In this document: positions 13,901 through 20,900 of the stretch, in pieces | How positions within the stretch are numbered: the first letter of the stretch is position 1 | Layout: every line of letters begins with the position of its first letter | Assembly (NCBI GenBank): GCA_050248735.1 | Contig: JBFWRU010000006.1 | Span: forward strand, 62,001-126,000 | Source: JACKFE01 sp050248735 | GTDB lineage: Bacteria; Nitrospirota; Nitrospiria; Nitrospirales; UBA8639 | Reading direction: 5' to 3' | DNA: 64,000 nt | Notes under the pieces: generated by a model | The model's input: only the letters and a program-made list of their open reading frames with translations | Database searches by the model: none | Told to the model about the DNA's origin: nothing | Program-made: the position numbers and the translations under genes

Positions 13901-16900
13901 ATTGTCCGTCACGCCGACTTGCTTCACCTTTAGAACCTGGCCCCATATTTTGGCGAGGAGGGATTCAGTCTTTGTGCGGGGTGCAATATAACGATGCGTT
14001 TCAAAGGTTTGACGTAACGTCGGTGCTGGGAGGGCCTTTCGATCAATCTTGCCATTGGGTGTTAAGGGGAGGGTATCCAAAAATATGAAAATGCCGGGGA
14101 TCATAAATGCCGGGAGGTGACTTCCGAGAAAGTCTTGCAGAGTCTTCTGTAAAAGGCTTGGAGTGGTTTCGTCCTCTGCTTGCTGAGGACCCACCACGTA
14201 TGCCACCAGTTCCGGCTGACTGTTTATGTCAGAACGTACCATCACGATACTTTCCCGGACATGTTCATGTTGGGAAAGAACTTCCTGTATTTCTCCCAAC
14301 TCAATTCTATGGCCCCGCACTTTCACTTGATGGTCGCTACGGCCGAAAAATTCGAGTTGTCCATTTTCCCGTTGTCTTACCAGATCCCCGGTTCGGTATA
14401 ACCGTGCGCCGGGAATTCCCCCAAACGAATCCGGGATAAACTTTTCAGCCGTCCATCCAGGTTGTTGCCAATACCCTCGCGCCAACCCATCACCCCCCAA
14501 ATACAGTTCTCCCAGGATGTGAACTGGAACCGGACCCTGCCTGGAATCCAACACATAAGCTTGAGTGTTCTGCAATGGGTGCCCTATGGTTGCCGGTGCA
14601 TGCGGTTGACGAACGGCAGAGGTGGAATATGTGGTTGCTTCGGAGGGCCCATACAAGTCATACACCTTTTGCACCCGGGCTTCTTGGTACAATTTGGTGA
14701 CTAACGCAGGAGATAGAGGTTCCCCTGCCAGATTGACAACTTGCACAGATGAAGGAATGGCATCAGCCTGGAGCAAAGCGGATATGGCAGAGGGAACCGT
14801 ATTGATCAGGGTGACTTGATGAGCGGACGGAAGGCCATGCAGTTGTAAGGCGTTCTTCGCAAGAACCACCGTTCCGCCCCAACTGAGGGTTCCGAATATT
14901 TCAAACACTGAGAGATCAAAACAAATCGAGGTTGAAGCCAATACTGCTTCATAGTCTGCGAATGAGTATTGTTGATGGAACCAATAGAGTAAATTGACGA
15001 CACTCCCGTGCTCAATCGCCACCCCCTTTGGTCGTCCGGTAGAGCCTGATGTATACAGAATATAGGCAAGATTTTTTGCCTGGGGGGAAGCTTCCACCAA
15101 ATTTCCGAAAGGTTCCCAAGCCTGTTCACCAAACCAATTACCCCTCTCGATGTTCACCGTTGGAATCGGGGCACAACTTAGGAGGTCCTGGGTCGCGTTT
15201 TGAGTCAGGAGCAACCCAGCCTGTGCATCCTCCAGCATGAAACGAATTCGCTCTTCCGGATAGGCCGGATCCAAGGGAATATACGCTCCCCCGGCTTTGA
15301 GAATACCCAATAAACTGACGATCAACTCCAAAGTCCGCTCCATTAATAATCCGACACGGGTTTCAGGGCCTACACCGTTCTGGCGTAGAAGCCGGGCAAC
15401 ATGACTGGACAGTCGGTTCAATTCGGCATAAGTCAAAAAATGGCCATTGCATTCAAGGGCCACCGCTTCAGGGGTACGCTTGGCCTGTGCTTCAAATAAT
15501 TGATGGATGCAGACGTCCTTTGGGTATTCCGTATGAGTTGCATTCCAATCTACAAGTTGTTGATGGCGTTCATTGGGGGACAAAATGGAAAAGTTTCCAA
15601 GGGTTTGCTCTGATTGGGCCACGAGTGCTTGAAGAACTTCATGGAAATGTCCAGCCAATCGTTCAATTGTTTCTGAGGTAAAACGGTGCCGATGGTATGT
15701 GAAATCAATCGTCAGATGTGTGCCACCCAGACCTGAAATCAGGAGAGGGAAATTCGTAGCTCCTCTAACGTGGAACTCCCATTTAGGCCAGTCTTGCTGG
15801 TGGGAACGAAGATTGGCATTGAGCGAACGATGCTCATATACCACCACACTTTCAAATAGCGGTTCGCCTTGGGTCAGATCACTCCATCCTTGAATGCGGG
15901 GCAACGGGGTTTGCTGAAAAGGCTGCTGGGCTATCCATTGTGTCCGGATATTTTTTAACCAGTCGGATGCTGTTTCGTGCGGAGTGACCGTCACACGCAT
16001 AGGCAGAGTATTGATGCAGAGCCCTACCGTATTTCGTATTTCTTCAGGCAGGCAGGAACGGCCTGTCCTGGTCACCCCGAAAATCACCTCCGATTGACCG
16101 GAGTACCGGGAAAGAATCAAAGCCCATGTGGCGATAAGGATCGTGTTGAGCGTGCACCCGTTCCTGACAGCAAAATCTGCTAGCTGTCCCGTGAGCTTTT
16201 GGGAACACGATAACGTATGTGTCTCAATTCCCTGATGACTGTCTTTCAGGGATCCCGGCAGATCTATCCCTAATGGAGTCGAAGCCTCCATGGTTCCTAA
16301 AAATTGACGCCAAACGTGCTCCTGGGAAGCAATGGGTTGAGTCTCTAGCCAATCGATAAACGGCCAATACGGAATTGGCACCGGCAATTCCAGGTTTTGC
16401 CCTTTTCGTTTAGCCTGGTAGGCGGCACTGAGTTCTGTAAGGATACTTACACGGGAACGGCCATCGAGTAACAGGTGGTGGGATGTCCAGACCAGCTTAT
16501 AATGCGCTGGAGCGAACTGGATCAGGGTGAATCGCATCAAGGGGGAGTGTTCAAGATCAAAACCCCGCCGACAGTCCTCTTCGAGGAACTGATCGAATTT
16601 TTTGGCTTTTTGAATGTTGGAGAAACGAAGCCAATTTCGTTCTTTGATAGAACACCGGACGGCTTGTTTGATAACTTGGACCGGTTCCCCATCCGGACCA
16701 AATTGGATGCACACCCCAAGATTGGGATAGCGTTGGAATATCTGACTTAACGCCCAGGAGAAAGCCGAGATCTCAAGATCTTCATAGAGATCTCCAATGA
16801 GTTGTTGAATATACCAACCCGACTTGGGATCCTGGAGAGTATGAAAGACCATCCCCTTTTGAAGAGCAGACAGGGGATATGTATCTGGAGTTAAAGGCAA

Positions 16901-16906
16901 AGGCAT
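1955..16906 (-). CDS. Four-module NRPS with C-terminal thioesterase and acyl-ACP-reductase-like domain
   Basis: A 4,983-residue megasynthetase, C-A-T-C-A-T-C-A-T-C-A-T-TE-Red. Condensation motifs lie near residues 142 (HHLLLDG), 1202 (HHIISDG), 2269 (HHIITDG) and 3332 (PHIIADG, second His kept). TSGSTG adenylation cores are near 618, 1679, 2740 and 3806, and carrier serines (GGHSL or GGNSL) near 1009, 2076, 3140 and 4197. No epimerase or methyltransferase domain is seen. Pockets aligned to GrsA are DLFNNALTYK (alanine-type as I recall), DVQFLAQVSK (proline-like), DAWGLGAISK (unassigned) and DIFLLGLIFK (closest to the glycine code DILQLGLIWK). The TE has GWSLGG near 4361, an Asp in LVLIDS and a His in PGNHYS. 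The last 395 residues (1955-3140) resemble cyanobacterial acyl-ACP reductase: TGHGTTAA, GFLGLGSIGLA and a late Cys in VIPCLRYLP. The first C domain is of the YPLSALQKGMVFH type, unlike the LSFAQQRLWFL type of the others. Its third C domain is markedly GC-rich. Confidence 0.95.
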   Translation of the reverse strand: MPLPLTPDTYPLSALQKGMVFHTLQDPKSGWYIQQLIGDLYEDLEISAFSWALSQIFQRYPNLGVCIQFGPDGEPVQVIKQAVRCSIKERNWLRFSNIQKAKKFDQFLEEDCRRGFDLEHSPLMRFTLIQFAPAHYKLVWTSHHLLLDGRSRVSILTELSAAYQAKRKGQNLELPVPIPYWPFIDWLETQPIASQEHVWRQFLGTMEASTPLGIDLPGSLKDSHQGIETHTLSCSQKLTGQLADFAVRNGCTLNTILIATWALILSRYSGQSEVIFGVTRTGRSCLPEEIRNTVGLCINTLPMRVTVTPHETASDWLKNIRTQWIAQQPFQQTPLPRIQGWSDLTQGEPLFESVVVYEHRSLNANLRSHQQDWPKWEFHVRGATNFPLLISGLGGTHLTIDFTYHRHRFTSETIERLAGHFHEVLQALVAQSEQTLGNFSILSPNERHQQLVDWNATHTEYPKDVCIHQLFEAQAKRTPEAVALECNGHFLTYAELNRLSSHVARLLRQNGVGPETRVGLLMERTLELIVSLLGILKAGGAYIPLDPAYPEERIRFMLEDAQAGLLLTQNATQDLLSCAPIPTVNIERGNWFGEQAWEPFGNLVEASPQAKNLAYILYTSGSTGRPKGVAIEHGSVVNLLYWFHQQYSFADYEAVLASTSICFDLSVFEIFGTLSWGGTVVLAKNALQLHGLPSAHQVTLINTVPSAISALLQADAIPSSVQVVNLAGEPLSPALVTKLYQEARVQKVYDLYGPSEATTYSTSAVRQPHAPATIGHPLQNTQAYVLDSRQGPVPVHILGELYLGGDGLARGYWQQPGWTAEKFIPDSFGGIPGARLYRTGDLVRQRENGQLEFFGRSDHQVKVRGHRIELGEIQEVLSQHEHVRESIVMVRSDINSQPELVAYVVGPQQAEDETTPSLLQKTLQDFLGSHLPAFMIPGIFIFLDTLPLTPNGKIDRKALPAPTLRQTFETHRYIAPRTKTESLLAKIWGQVLKVKQVGVTDNFFSLGGHSLLAMQVVVRVRRLFNVELPLQILFDTPTVAAVAEVISHLNPEVADETVPILGALTRSETIPLSYAQERLWFLDRWEPNSPLYNMAVAYRLQGAFHAELWEQALQILVMRHETLRTTFVEREGVPTQIIHHEMSLPLTRIDLSEMDGEQRTQQATEEAFLESRRPFDLTVGPLIRSTLITLDENEHLFLLTLHHIISDGWSLELLFRELLLCYQAVLTKHPPTLSPLSLQYADFAIWQREWLQGKRLNEHLVYWRNQLKGAPPLLQIPGDFPRPPVPSYHGRRQPVAFSAKLAHALHEMSEREGVTLFMVMFAAFQVLLARYTHQFDVVIGTPIANRSHEELEQVHGFFANTLVLRTDLSGSPTFQEVVRRVRNVCLGAYAHQDVPFEQLVEELQPERDLSRNPLFQVMFQLYTPHDPGITIPNLSVSRQILDSGTAKFDLLFSLGDRGSGLYGGIEYSTDLFEEATIIRLIGHYQRLLEEIIADPTSRIDEIPLLTPAEETQLLVEWNATTGAFPQDSCLHELVETQARQIPDSIAAVFEEQAVTYFQLNHQANVLARHLQDLGVGPDIRVGVCVERSIDMLVTVLAVLKAGGAYVPLDPTYPQTRLTFMLVDAQITVLVTQRCFHDLFAESTAYHVWVDEELPPVRNDEEHTGQAPVTPDNLAYVIYTSGSTGQPKGVAMPHRAIVNLLAWQRRQMTVPREARTLQFTSLNFDVSVQEVFATLGTGGTLVLLSEDQRQEPVDLMKLLITERVERLFMPVVALHQLAEVAEAWELFPTGIREILTAGEALQITPVLRRFFAKLPQCILHNQYGPTETHVSTAFTLSESSKEWPARPPIGRPISNEEAYVLDKSLRPVPIGVAGELYLGGVGVARGYINRTDLTAERFLPNPFGIGDGARLYRTGDVVCCRSTGNMEFIGRRDHQIKFRGYRIEVGEIEVGLEQHADVSKAVVVLHEAEGQQQLVGYIVPKTPTTTLDPTTLHRFLDGRMPAYMVPSTWVILDALPVTPTGKIDRRSLPAPTPSSLPSHHFVPPETLEEVQLAEIWKEVLKVEQVGRHDNFFTLGGHSLLAMILISRVRKMLGIEVSIRMLFEAPTIEKLGAVLRERKSPKFSPLLLSSRQQPLPLSFAQQRLWFLEQWEPNSALYNVSAVFRLRGPLHVDAFQNALLAVVERHESLRTIFRVVDDLPYQHIHSLSALASPILTLTEVPDEAGETRDAILQRLITEETQRPFDLTRGPLVRAHILRVAETEAVLVLTLHHIITDGWSMEILLKELSVLYATDLAGSPPPLPALPCQYADYAVWQRNWLQGDVLADQVTYWRRQLAGSPPVLELPTDYPRPAVPSYRGGRHRFTFPVELTQSLHTLTHQSDVSLFMTLLAAFQVLLARYTGQTDIIVGSPIANRTHQESESLIGFFVNTLLFRTRLTGNPTFAEVVAQVKEVCLSAYAHQDLPFEKLVEELQPERDPGRNPLFQVMLQLQMQDGQALTLPGVEIEHLPNGGRLAKFDLNLTFVEEGKTLKGIVDYRTDLFAADTITRMMVHFHRLVQALVADPAQPVFALEFLTEAERRQQLVDWNASTTTYPADACVHHLFEAQAARTPEAIAVVFESQSLTYQEINGKSNRLARQLQQQGVLRGDMVPVVMERSVELIISYFAIMKIGAAFSPLDHIWPPERLRTLLTQLPSPVILTNQDPAVLKNLCSEKVVLEVDAAALSKIPENLHVPVHPEDPIYVLFTSGSTGIPKGAINHHGGIVNRLWNMQQRYPWSENDAVLVTLRHTFDASLWQYLWPLTHGARLVLPPPTPWLDMFLIMQLIEQEQVTLSGFVPSVFALLVDEVEQRPKFRNRLGSLRHLLIGGEILHASRVNQFRRGCPNVRITNAYGPTEASISTIYHEVPDQCSDPIPIGRPLKNVKAVILDDQLNLVPVGVPGDLHLGGVCVGLGYLNNPKATQAVFIPNPFPELNTATLYKTGDRACFQEDGTIRYLGRRDQQVKINGIRMELGEIEAVLQQHPEVKQAVVHPGAMPSGGNQLVAYVVGTQTKAPLEKSNITNFLSRYLPTYMIPSTFMLLEQLPLLPNGKINRQALPAPHVSSSQSEIVIPPQTSHEERLAKIFAEVLKVQVVGRHDNFFALGGHSLLAMMMVSRIQKIFGLKVGVRVLFDHPTIATLASYLTRQSVKPTGQNIAKHTRGSLLPLSFAQQRLWFLEQWDPDTPLYNIPKVFRLRGRLNVPALHRALDLLVSRHETLRTTFTSVDGIPSQLVGEQTQVDVICHDLKEWASSTPHQRARELADKEAERPFNLCRGPLFRVMLLELSSQEHWLCLTLPHIIADGWSMEILWRELGELYEYCLNGKTPDLPPLALQYVDFAIWEREWSQGAEYERQRAYWRQQLQNVPTVLDFPTDHPRPLRQSFRGGHRRFTIPALLTSKLKTLCQREGLTMFMLLIGVYQVLLYRYSGQQDMVVGTPVARRPLDEVQGLIGLFINTILIRSQFEGNPTFRHVIARLKETCLEAYANRDLPFENLIEELQSDRDPSRNPLFQVLFHLYTPLDNLQRFPGLDVREEAVYRGTAKVDLAMTLTESGSSIQGSVEYATDLFKARTIDRFIQHFTVLVEEIVANPDQRIDSLPLLSPTEQHQLVRTWNNTSTDYPSDVCLHDLVQQQALRTPDAIVLVYEEHQITYRELTRRTNKLANYLISLGVGPEVLVGLCHERGPELIIGLLGILQAGGAYVPLDPTYPLDRLLFMTRDAQIPILVTQKHLESLFPQESLIKVSLDRDWTRIATYSARTPTRPMSSNVLAYVIYTSGSTGRPKGVQIGHRNVVNFLMDVETKIQNGEPDIILTTTSFSFDISIFEVFGPLVFGGRIILASQTQIMDGHQLVETLDFESVTKMLATPAGWRLLLEANWKGKPDLVILTGGEALSEDFANQLLKRGAALWNLYGPTETTIFSTCIRIAQSEKPPITIGSPVANTQTYMLNTECQPVPIGVPGELYIGGDGLSRGYLNRPDLTAERFLPDPFSRHQGGRVYRTGDRARYRDNGNIQWLGRLDHQVKLRGFRIELGEIEKALMQWPTLAQVVVIIRTEAPCMPQLVAYYRVTPSQIPPSVEELQSLVGQQLPEYMVPNHFVQLDQFPLTPNGKLDRNALPIPIIRREIPEHFEPPQNNTEKGIAEIFGKILAINDIGRHDNFFELGGNSLMAMQVISQVRKTFGVEIFVRTLFEAPTVSTFAEMVARLKESQNNEYPEPISSHASNDPMEQAAAKRFGNPDFPKLDTLLICLQAQGTKPPFFYIHPIGGGVTCYQKLVRHLGKEYPIYALQAIDFISALGHPPSLEELAGYYIQSIQSLDPLGPYYLAGWSLGGVIAYEMARQLEAMGQHVEVLVLIDSFFPQQKSWSTITNPERTLRLFWRNLTDGKVLHFTEIFNETGFSYSSQDVTFKALWKYGLSHGILPAGMQFSHLEQLWHVFGSLRKALDAYHPKPYSGKLALFQASSHGSEINKQARMDWEGVTPGGVEVYEIPGNHYSLFDTPHIEILASQIKTCLTTVISDSCDEHAESRSPKSENNLHAFSSASLPSHAKKPISQALKDLPQEFRVEHRSLSWLIKEGKIPPIDSVALYYLPDQYLLESGLTRNAVIHGWYHNQPMLTHILDTSIGRIGTLMLPLTGIELYSEQKSLLELSRWGLKIASQAGATTASLTGLLPSATNYGHAIQEIIRNRRNLPRITTGHGTTAATVVLALRKILEASQRDIQSERAGFLGLGSIGLASLRLMLSCLPHPEELLLCDVYHRKDALEAIRQEVLYTYGFQGEVRLIESTGVVPKAFYESRLIIGATNVPDVLDVERLQPGTLIVDDSGPHCFRVPKAIERSMSQHDILFTEGGILRSPTVIPCLRYLPLHAMQQMSPGLAKLFARFHPWRITGCVLASILLAKVADQKPVFGLVDVQTGVDNFNTLLKLGYEAAELNCEGYTLPSSLIENVAARQ

Positions 16907-17328
16907 TGTTTTTTCAAGTTAGGCCTGTCGAGTACACTAAGCCGAGGGAGATCTCGTTTTCTACAATCGTAGGAAAGCCGACTATTTCCCGATTAGGCAT
17001 TATGCTCATCGCCATAGAATAAAGGTCAAATGGTTCTTTTGGTGCGGGTGCGGAATAATTAACTAAAATACGTCATAAAAACTTCAAAGGGCAAACAACG
17101 GCAATGTTTAGCCTGCATTTCATGGAATTCCATATAACCTTATGGCTTGAATTCATATGTCAAATGCCCAAGAGCGGTCCATGAATCCGATAGTAAGGTA
17201 GACCAAAGAGAGAGAGAAAGTCTTGTTTGTGTATAAACGAATGGTTAATTCTTACGGTTATGCCTGAAGCTTTTCTTCCCAAAGTCTTTTATCAATGAAT
17301 CTTTCTTTCTCTTGAAAACTGTGCTGAA
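16907..17328. other. Intergenic region between divergent NRPS and oxygenase genes
   Basis: This 422-bp AT-rich stretch must hold any separate promoters for the minus-strand four-module NRPS and the plus-strand oxygenase. On the minus strand a TTGACA hexamer lies at 17158-17163, but no convincing -10 box stands 16-18 bp downstream, so I do not call a promoter. No coding ORF, tRNA or clear hairpin was seen. Confidence 0.5.
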
Positions 17329-17871
17329 TTGATTGTCAAAGCCAAACATGCCTCAACGCATCCCACAACAGTGGCGGCTCAGGGGACCCAAGAGGTCAAG
17401 GGGGATATTCGAAGAGCTTCAAAAGTGGAGATGGCTGATCAACGAATCGAACCTATAGAACGGAAGCTTCGGACATTGATGCCGACTCTTCAGGAGTATT
17501 TCGGAATCATCATTGCCAGACCTCAACCCATACAGGTTCTGCAATATCATCCTGGAGATTTTTATCGAGTTCATGAGGACAATGGGAATCTGAGGATTAA
17601 CGAAGTGGGCAAGACCGTTCCTCCCTCTATAGCCGACCGTCAATTGACGGTGGTATTTCTCAATGGAGAAGCCGATTCAAGAGACACGGAATCTTTTTCG
17701 GGGGGAGATCTTGTTTTGCATAGTAAGGCCTCCCTGAATAACTTAGTCGACTTGCTCCTTCCAATTTCTGCAAAGCCGGGGTTACTTGTGGCATTTTCAT
17801 CTTCCACCTTGCATGAAGTCATACCTGTTCACTCGGGGATTCGCTATTCCATAGTCAGTTGGTTTGAATGA
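17329..17871 (+). CDS. 2-oxoglutarate/Fe(II)-dependent hydroxylase (prolyl-hydroxylase/PKHD type)
   Basis: The core has the full signature of the prolyl 4-hydroxylase-like dioxygenases: the iron ligands H-x-D in FYRVHEDNG, the distal His in TLHEVIPVH, and the 2-oxoglutarate-binding Arg in GIRYSIVSWF at the C-terminus. LTVVFLN and SGGDLVLH are the usual intervening strands. Such enzymes hydroxylate an amino-acid side chain with O2 and 2-oxoglutarate. It sits alone on the plus strand between two NRPS genes, so it is probably a tailoring enzyme for the peptide; targets could be the residue of the proline-like module or the predicted Asn. The listed start is TTG at 17329 without a clear ribosome site. 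ATG at 17431 (residue 35) leaves the catalytic domain intact and may be the true start. Confidence 0.8.
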   Translation: MIVKAKHASTHPTTVAAQGTQEVKGDIRRASKVEMADQRIEPIERKLRTLMPTLQEYFGIIIARPQPIQVLQYHPGDFYRVHEDNGNLRINEVGKTVPPSIADRQLTVVFLNGEADSRDTESFSGGDLVLHSKASLNNLVDLLLPISAKPGLLVAFSSSTLHEVIPVHSGIRYSIVSWFE

Positions 17872-17998
17872 CGATTCCGCTTCTTAAGAATCTTTTCTAA
17901 TATTTTGTTCAATATCTCTTAGTTAGAGGAATGAAATTTTGCCACCCGCGTCTGGAGATTTTCTTGTCGAATGCGGCTGTGACCATCGCCATGGTAAT

Positions 17999-20900
17999 TC
18001 AAAATTTGTTTTCCGGCAGATCTTCTGGTTCATCAGTTGGCCAACCTGGAAAGGTCTTGGCTATTAGCCCGTCAATTTTCCTGGCTAATTGAGCCACGGT
18101 CGGATATTCAAAGAGGGTGCGGAGGGGAAGGTCCATTTCAAGAACCTGACGAAGGCGAGCCACGACTTGTGTCGCCAAAAGCGAATGCCCGCCCAGGGCA
18201 AAAAAATTGTCATCCACGCTCAGGCTCGCTACGTTCAAAATGTCCCGCCAGATTTCGGCTACCAGTTCCTCCAGAGCTGTTTGAGGCAGAACCGGAGGTA
18301 TACCATCTGCCGCCTGAAACAGATCAGGGGCCGGTAAAGTCTTGCGATCCACTTTTCCATTCTGGGTCAGGGGTAAGGCCTCAAGGAAAACGAGCTTGGA
18401 AGGCACCATGTAATCGGGGAGTCTTTGCCGTAAGAGGGACAAGAGGTCGTCCGTGCCGGGGCCTGGGGCATCTCTTGGTACAATGTAACCTATCAGTTGT
18501 TTGGTACCGGGGGAATCTTCCCTGCAGAGTACAACGGCATGGAGCACGTCCGGATGTTGCCCCAAAACGGTTTCGATTTCCCCCAGTTCAATTCGAAAGC
18601 CCCTGATCTTAACCTGATAATCCAACCGCCCCACATATTCAATCGTACCGTCCGGCCGATATCGGGCCAAATCGCCTGTTTTGTATAATCGGGCGTTGGA
18701 CTCCTTACTCAGGGGATGCGGAATGAATTGCTCAGCTGTCAGATCAGGCCGCTTGTGGTATCCCCTGGCCAACCCTACTCCACCGATATGTATTTCGCCG
18801 GGTATTCCAATAGGCATGGGTTCCAGGTATTGGTCTAAAAGATATATTTGCATATTGCTAATGGGACGACCAATAGGGATTGAATCTGAAAACGAATTCC
18901 CTTGGGGAACTTCATAGACACAGCATCCCACGACCGTTTCGGTCGGACCATATTCATTGACGACTTTCGGCCATTTTCTATAACCCTTCCATCCAGCTAG
19001 GGTTTGTGCACCCAGGGTCTCTCCTCCCAGGAATAAAGTCCCGATTCGCTCACAAATATCTTCAGATGCCAATAGTTGGTTGATCCCCTCTAGGTGAGAC
19101 GGGGTCATCTTGAGTAGACCAAAACCACCGTACGATCGTAAGACGGAGACAATTTCCTCCAACCCAGCTGATTCATCAATGAGCCGTACACTTCCTCCTG
19201 CCAGTAGGGGACCGAACAAACTGGTAACAGTTAGGTCGAACCCGATTGAAGAATGAACAAGAGTTTCTCTCCCTTCCCCCATGGGGTAAGTACTTGTGAG
19301 CCACGCGAGATAATTCACTAATCCGCGGTGGGTAATCACTACGCCTTTAGGTCGTCCTGTTGAGCCGGAGGTGTAAATGATATAAGCGGGATTATCGGGC
19401 GCCACGCTACTGCGAGGAGTGATCTCGCTTTCTCGAGAAACGACCAAACCGTTCGTATCGAGACAAATTGTTTGAATGCCTTCCGTCGGCAGGTGGGCAC
19501 AGTCATGTTGCTGGGTCAGCAGAAGTGAAACACTGCTGTGTTCGAGCATGTAGGCCAGACGATCGTTGGGAGAATTGATTGCCAGTGGTAGATAGGTTCC
19601 TCCAGCTTTGAGAATGCCCAGAAGCCCGACCATTAGATTGAGTGATCGTTTCATGGCAATGGCCACAATCTTCTCCGGGCCAACGCCAAGGCGCTGCAAG
19701 TAATGAGCGAGTTGGTTGGCCTTGCGATTGAGGGCATCATAGGTCAGGGCGGTTTCCTCAAAAATGATGGCAACCCCATCCGGTGTTTTTTTAACTTGTT
19801 CTTCAACCAGCTCATGAATGCATTTAGTGAATGAATAGGCCTGAGTCGTCTCGTTCCATTCCACGAGCTGTTGCTGTATCTCGGCCTTTGGCAGGAGTGA
19901 AAGAGTGGTGATCTGCTGATCGGGGTTGGCGACAATTTCTTCGAGTAGTTGTTGATAATGTCCGACCAGTCGTTGAATGGTATTCAATGTAAATAAGTCG
20001 GTGGAGTATTCCATGGTCCCATGTAAGGTGCCGGCGGTCTCCCGAAGAGTGCAGTTCAAGTCAAATTTAACGCTCTGGCGAGGAATCCGCTCTGGAATGG
20101 TGCGTATGTCCGGGAGTGAGAAAGCCGGCACAGATTGACCAAAAAGCTGAAACATGACTTGTATGACCGGATGACGGCTGAGGTCACGCACAGGTTGGAG
20201 CATTTCCACCAGCTTTTCATAGGGAAGGTCTTGGTGGGCAAACGCTTTCAAGCAGCTCTGACGAACCTGGCGCAATAGGTCACGAAAAGTTAATCGATCG
20301 GTAAATTTTGCACGTAGAGCAAGGGTATTCACAAAAAAACCGATCAGATCCTCAAGATCAGTATGTGTGCGCCCTGCCATAGGTGCCCCGACTAAAATAT
20401 CGCGTTGCCCCGAATACCGGAATAGGAGTAATTGAAAGGCGGCGAGTAAGGTCATAAACAGGGTGACGTGCTCCTGTTGACTAAGGATCTTGAGCGTTTG
20501 GGTCAATGGAGCGGGAAGGACGAAAGAAATCTGGTTGCCCCGGTAGGTTTGTTGCGGTGGTCTGGGAAAATCGGTTGGCAGTGCCAGGCTGGGAGGTGCT
20601 CCGGCCAATTGCGTGCGCCAGTAGGCTAATTGCTGGTCCAACACTTTTCCTTGTAACCAATGACGCTGCCAGACGGCAAAATCGGCATATTGCAGAGAGA
20701 GAGGAGGAAGGTTCACCGGCTGACCGGAAATCTGCGCCGCATACAGAGCCCCCAACTCCCTCCAGAGAATTCTCATGGACCAACCATCGGTAATGATGTG
20801 ATGAATGGTGAAAAGAAATACGTACTCCTCCTGGCGGAGACGGATTAATTGTGCACGCCATAACGGCCCCTGAGTGAAATCAAAACCTTTTTGGGTATCT

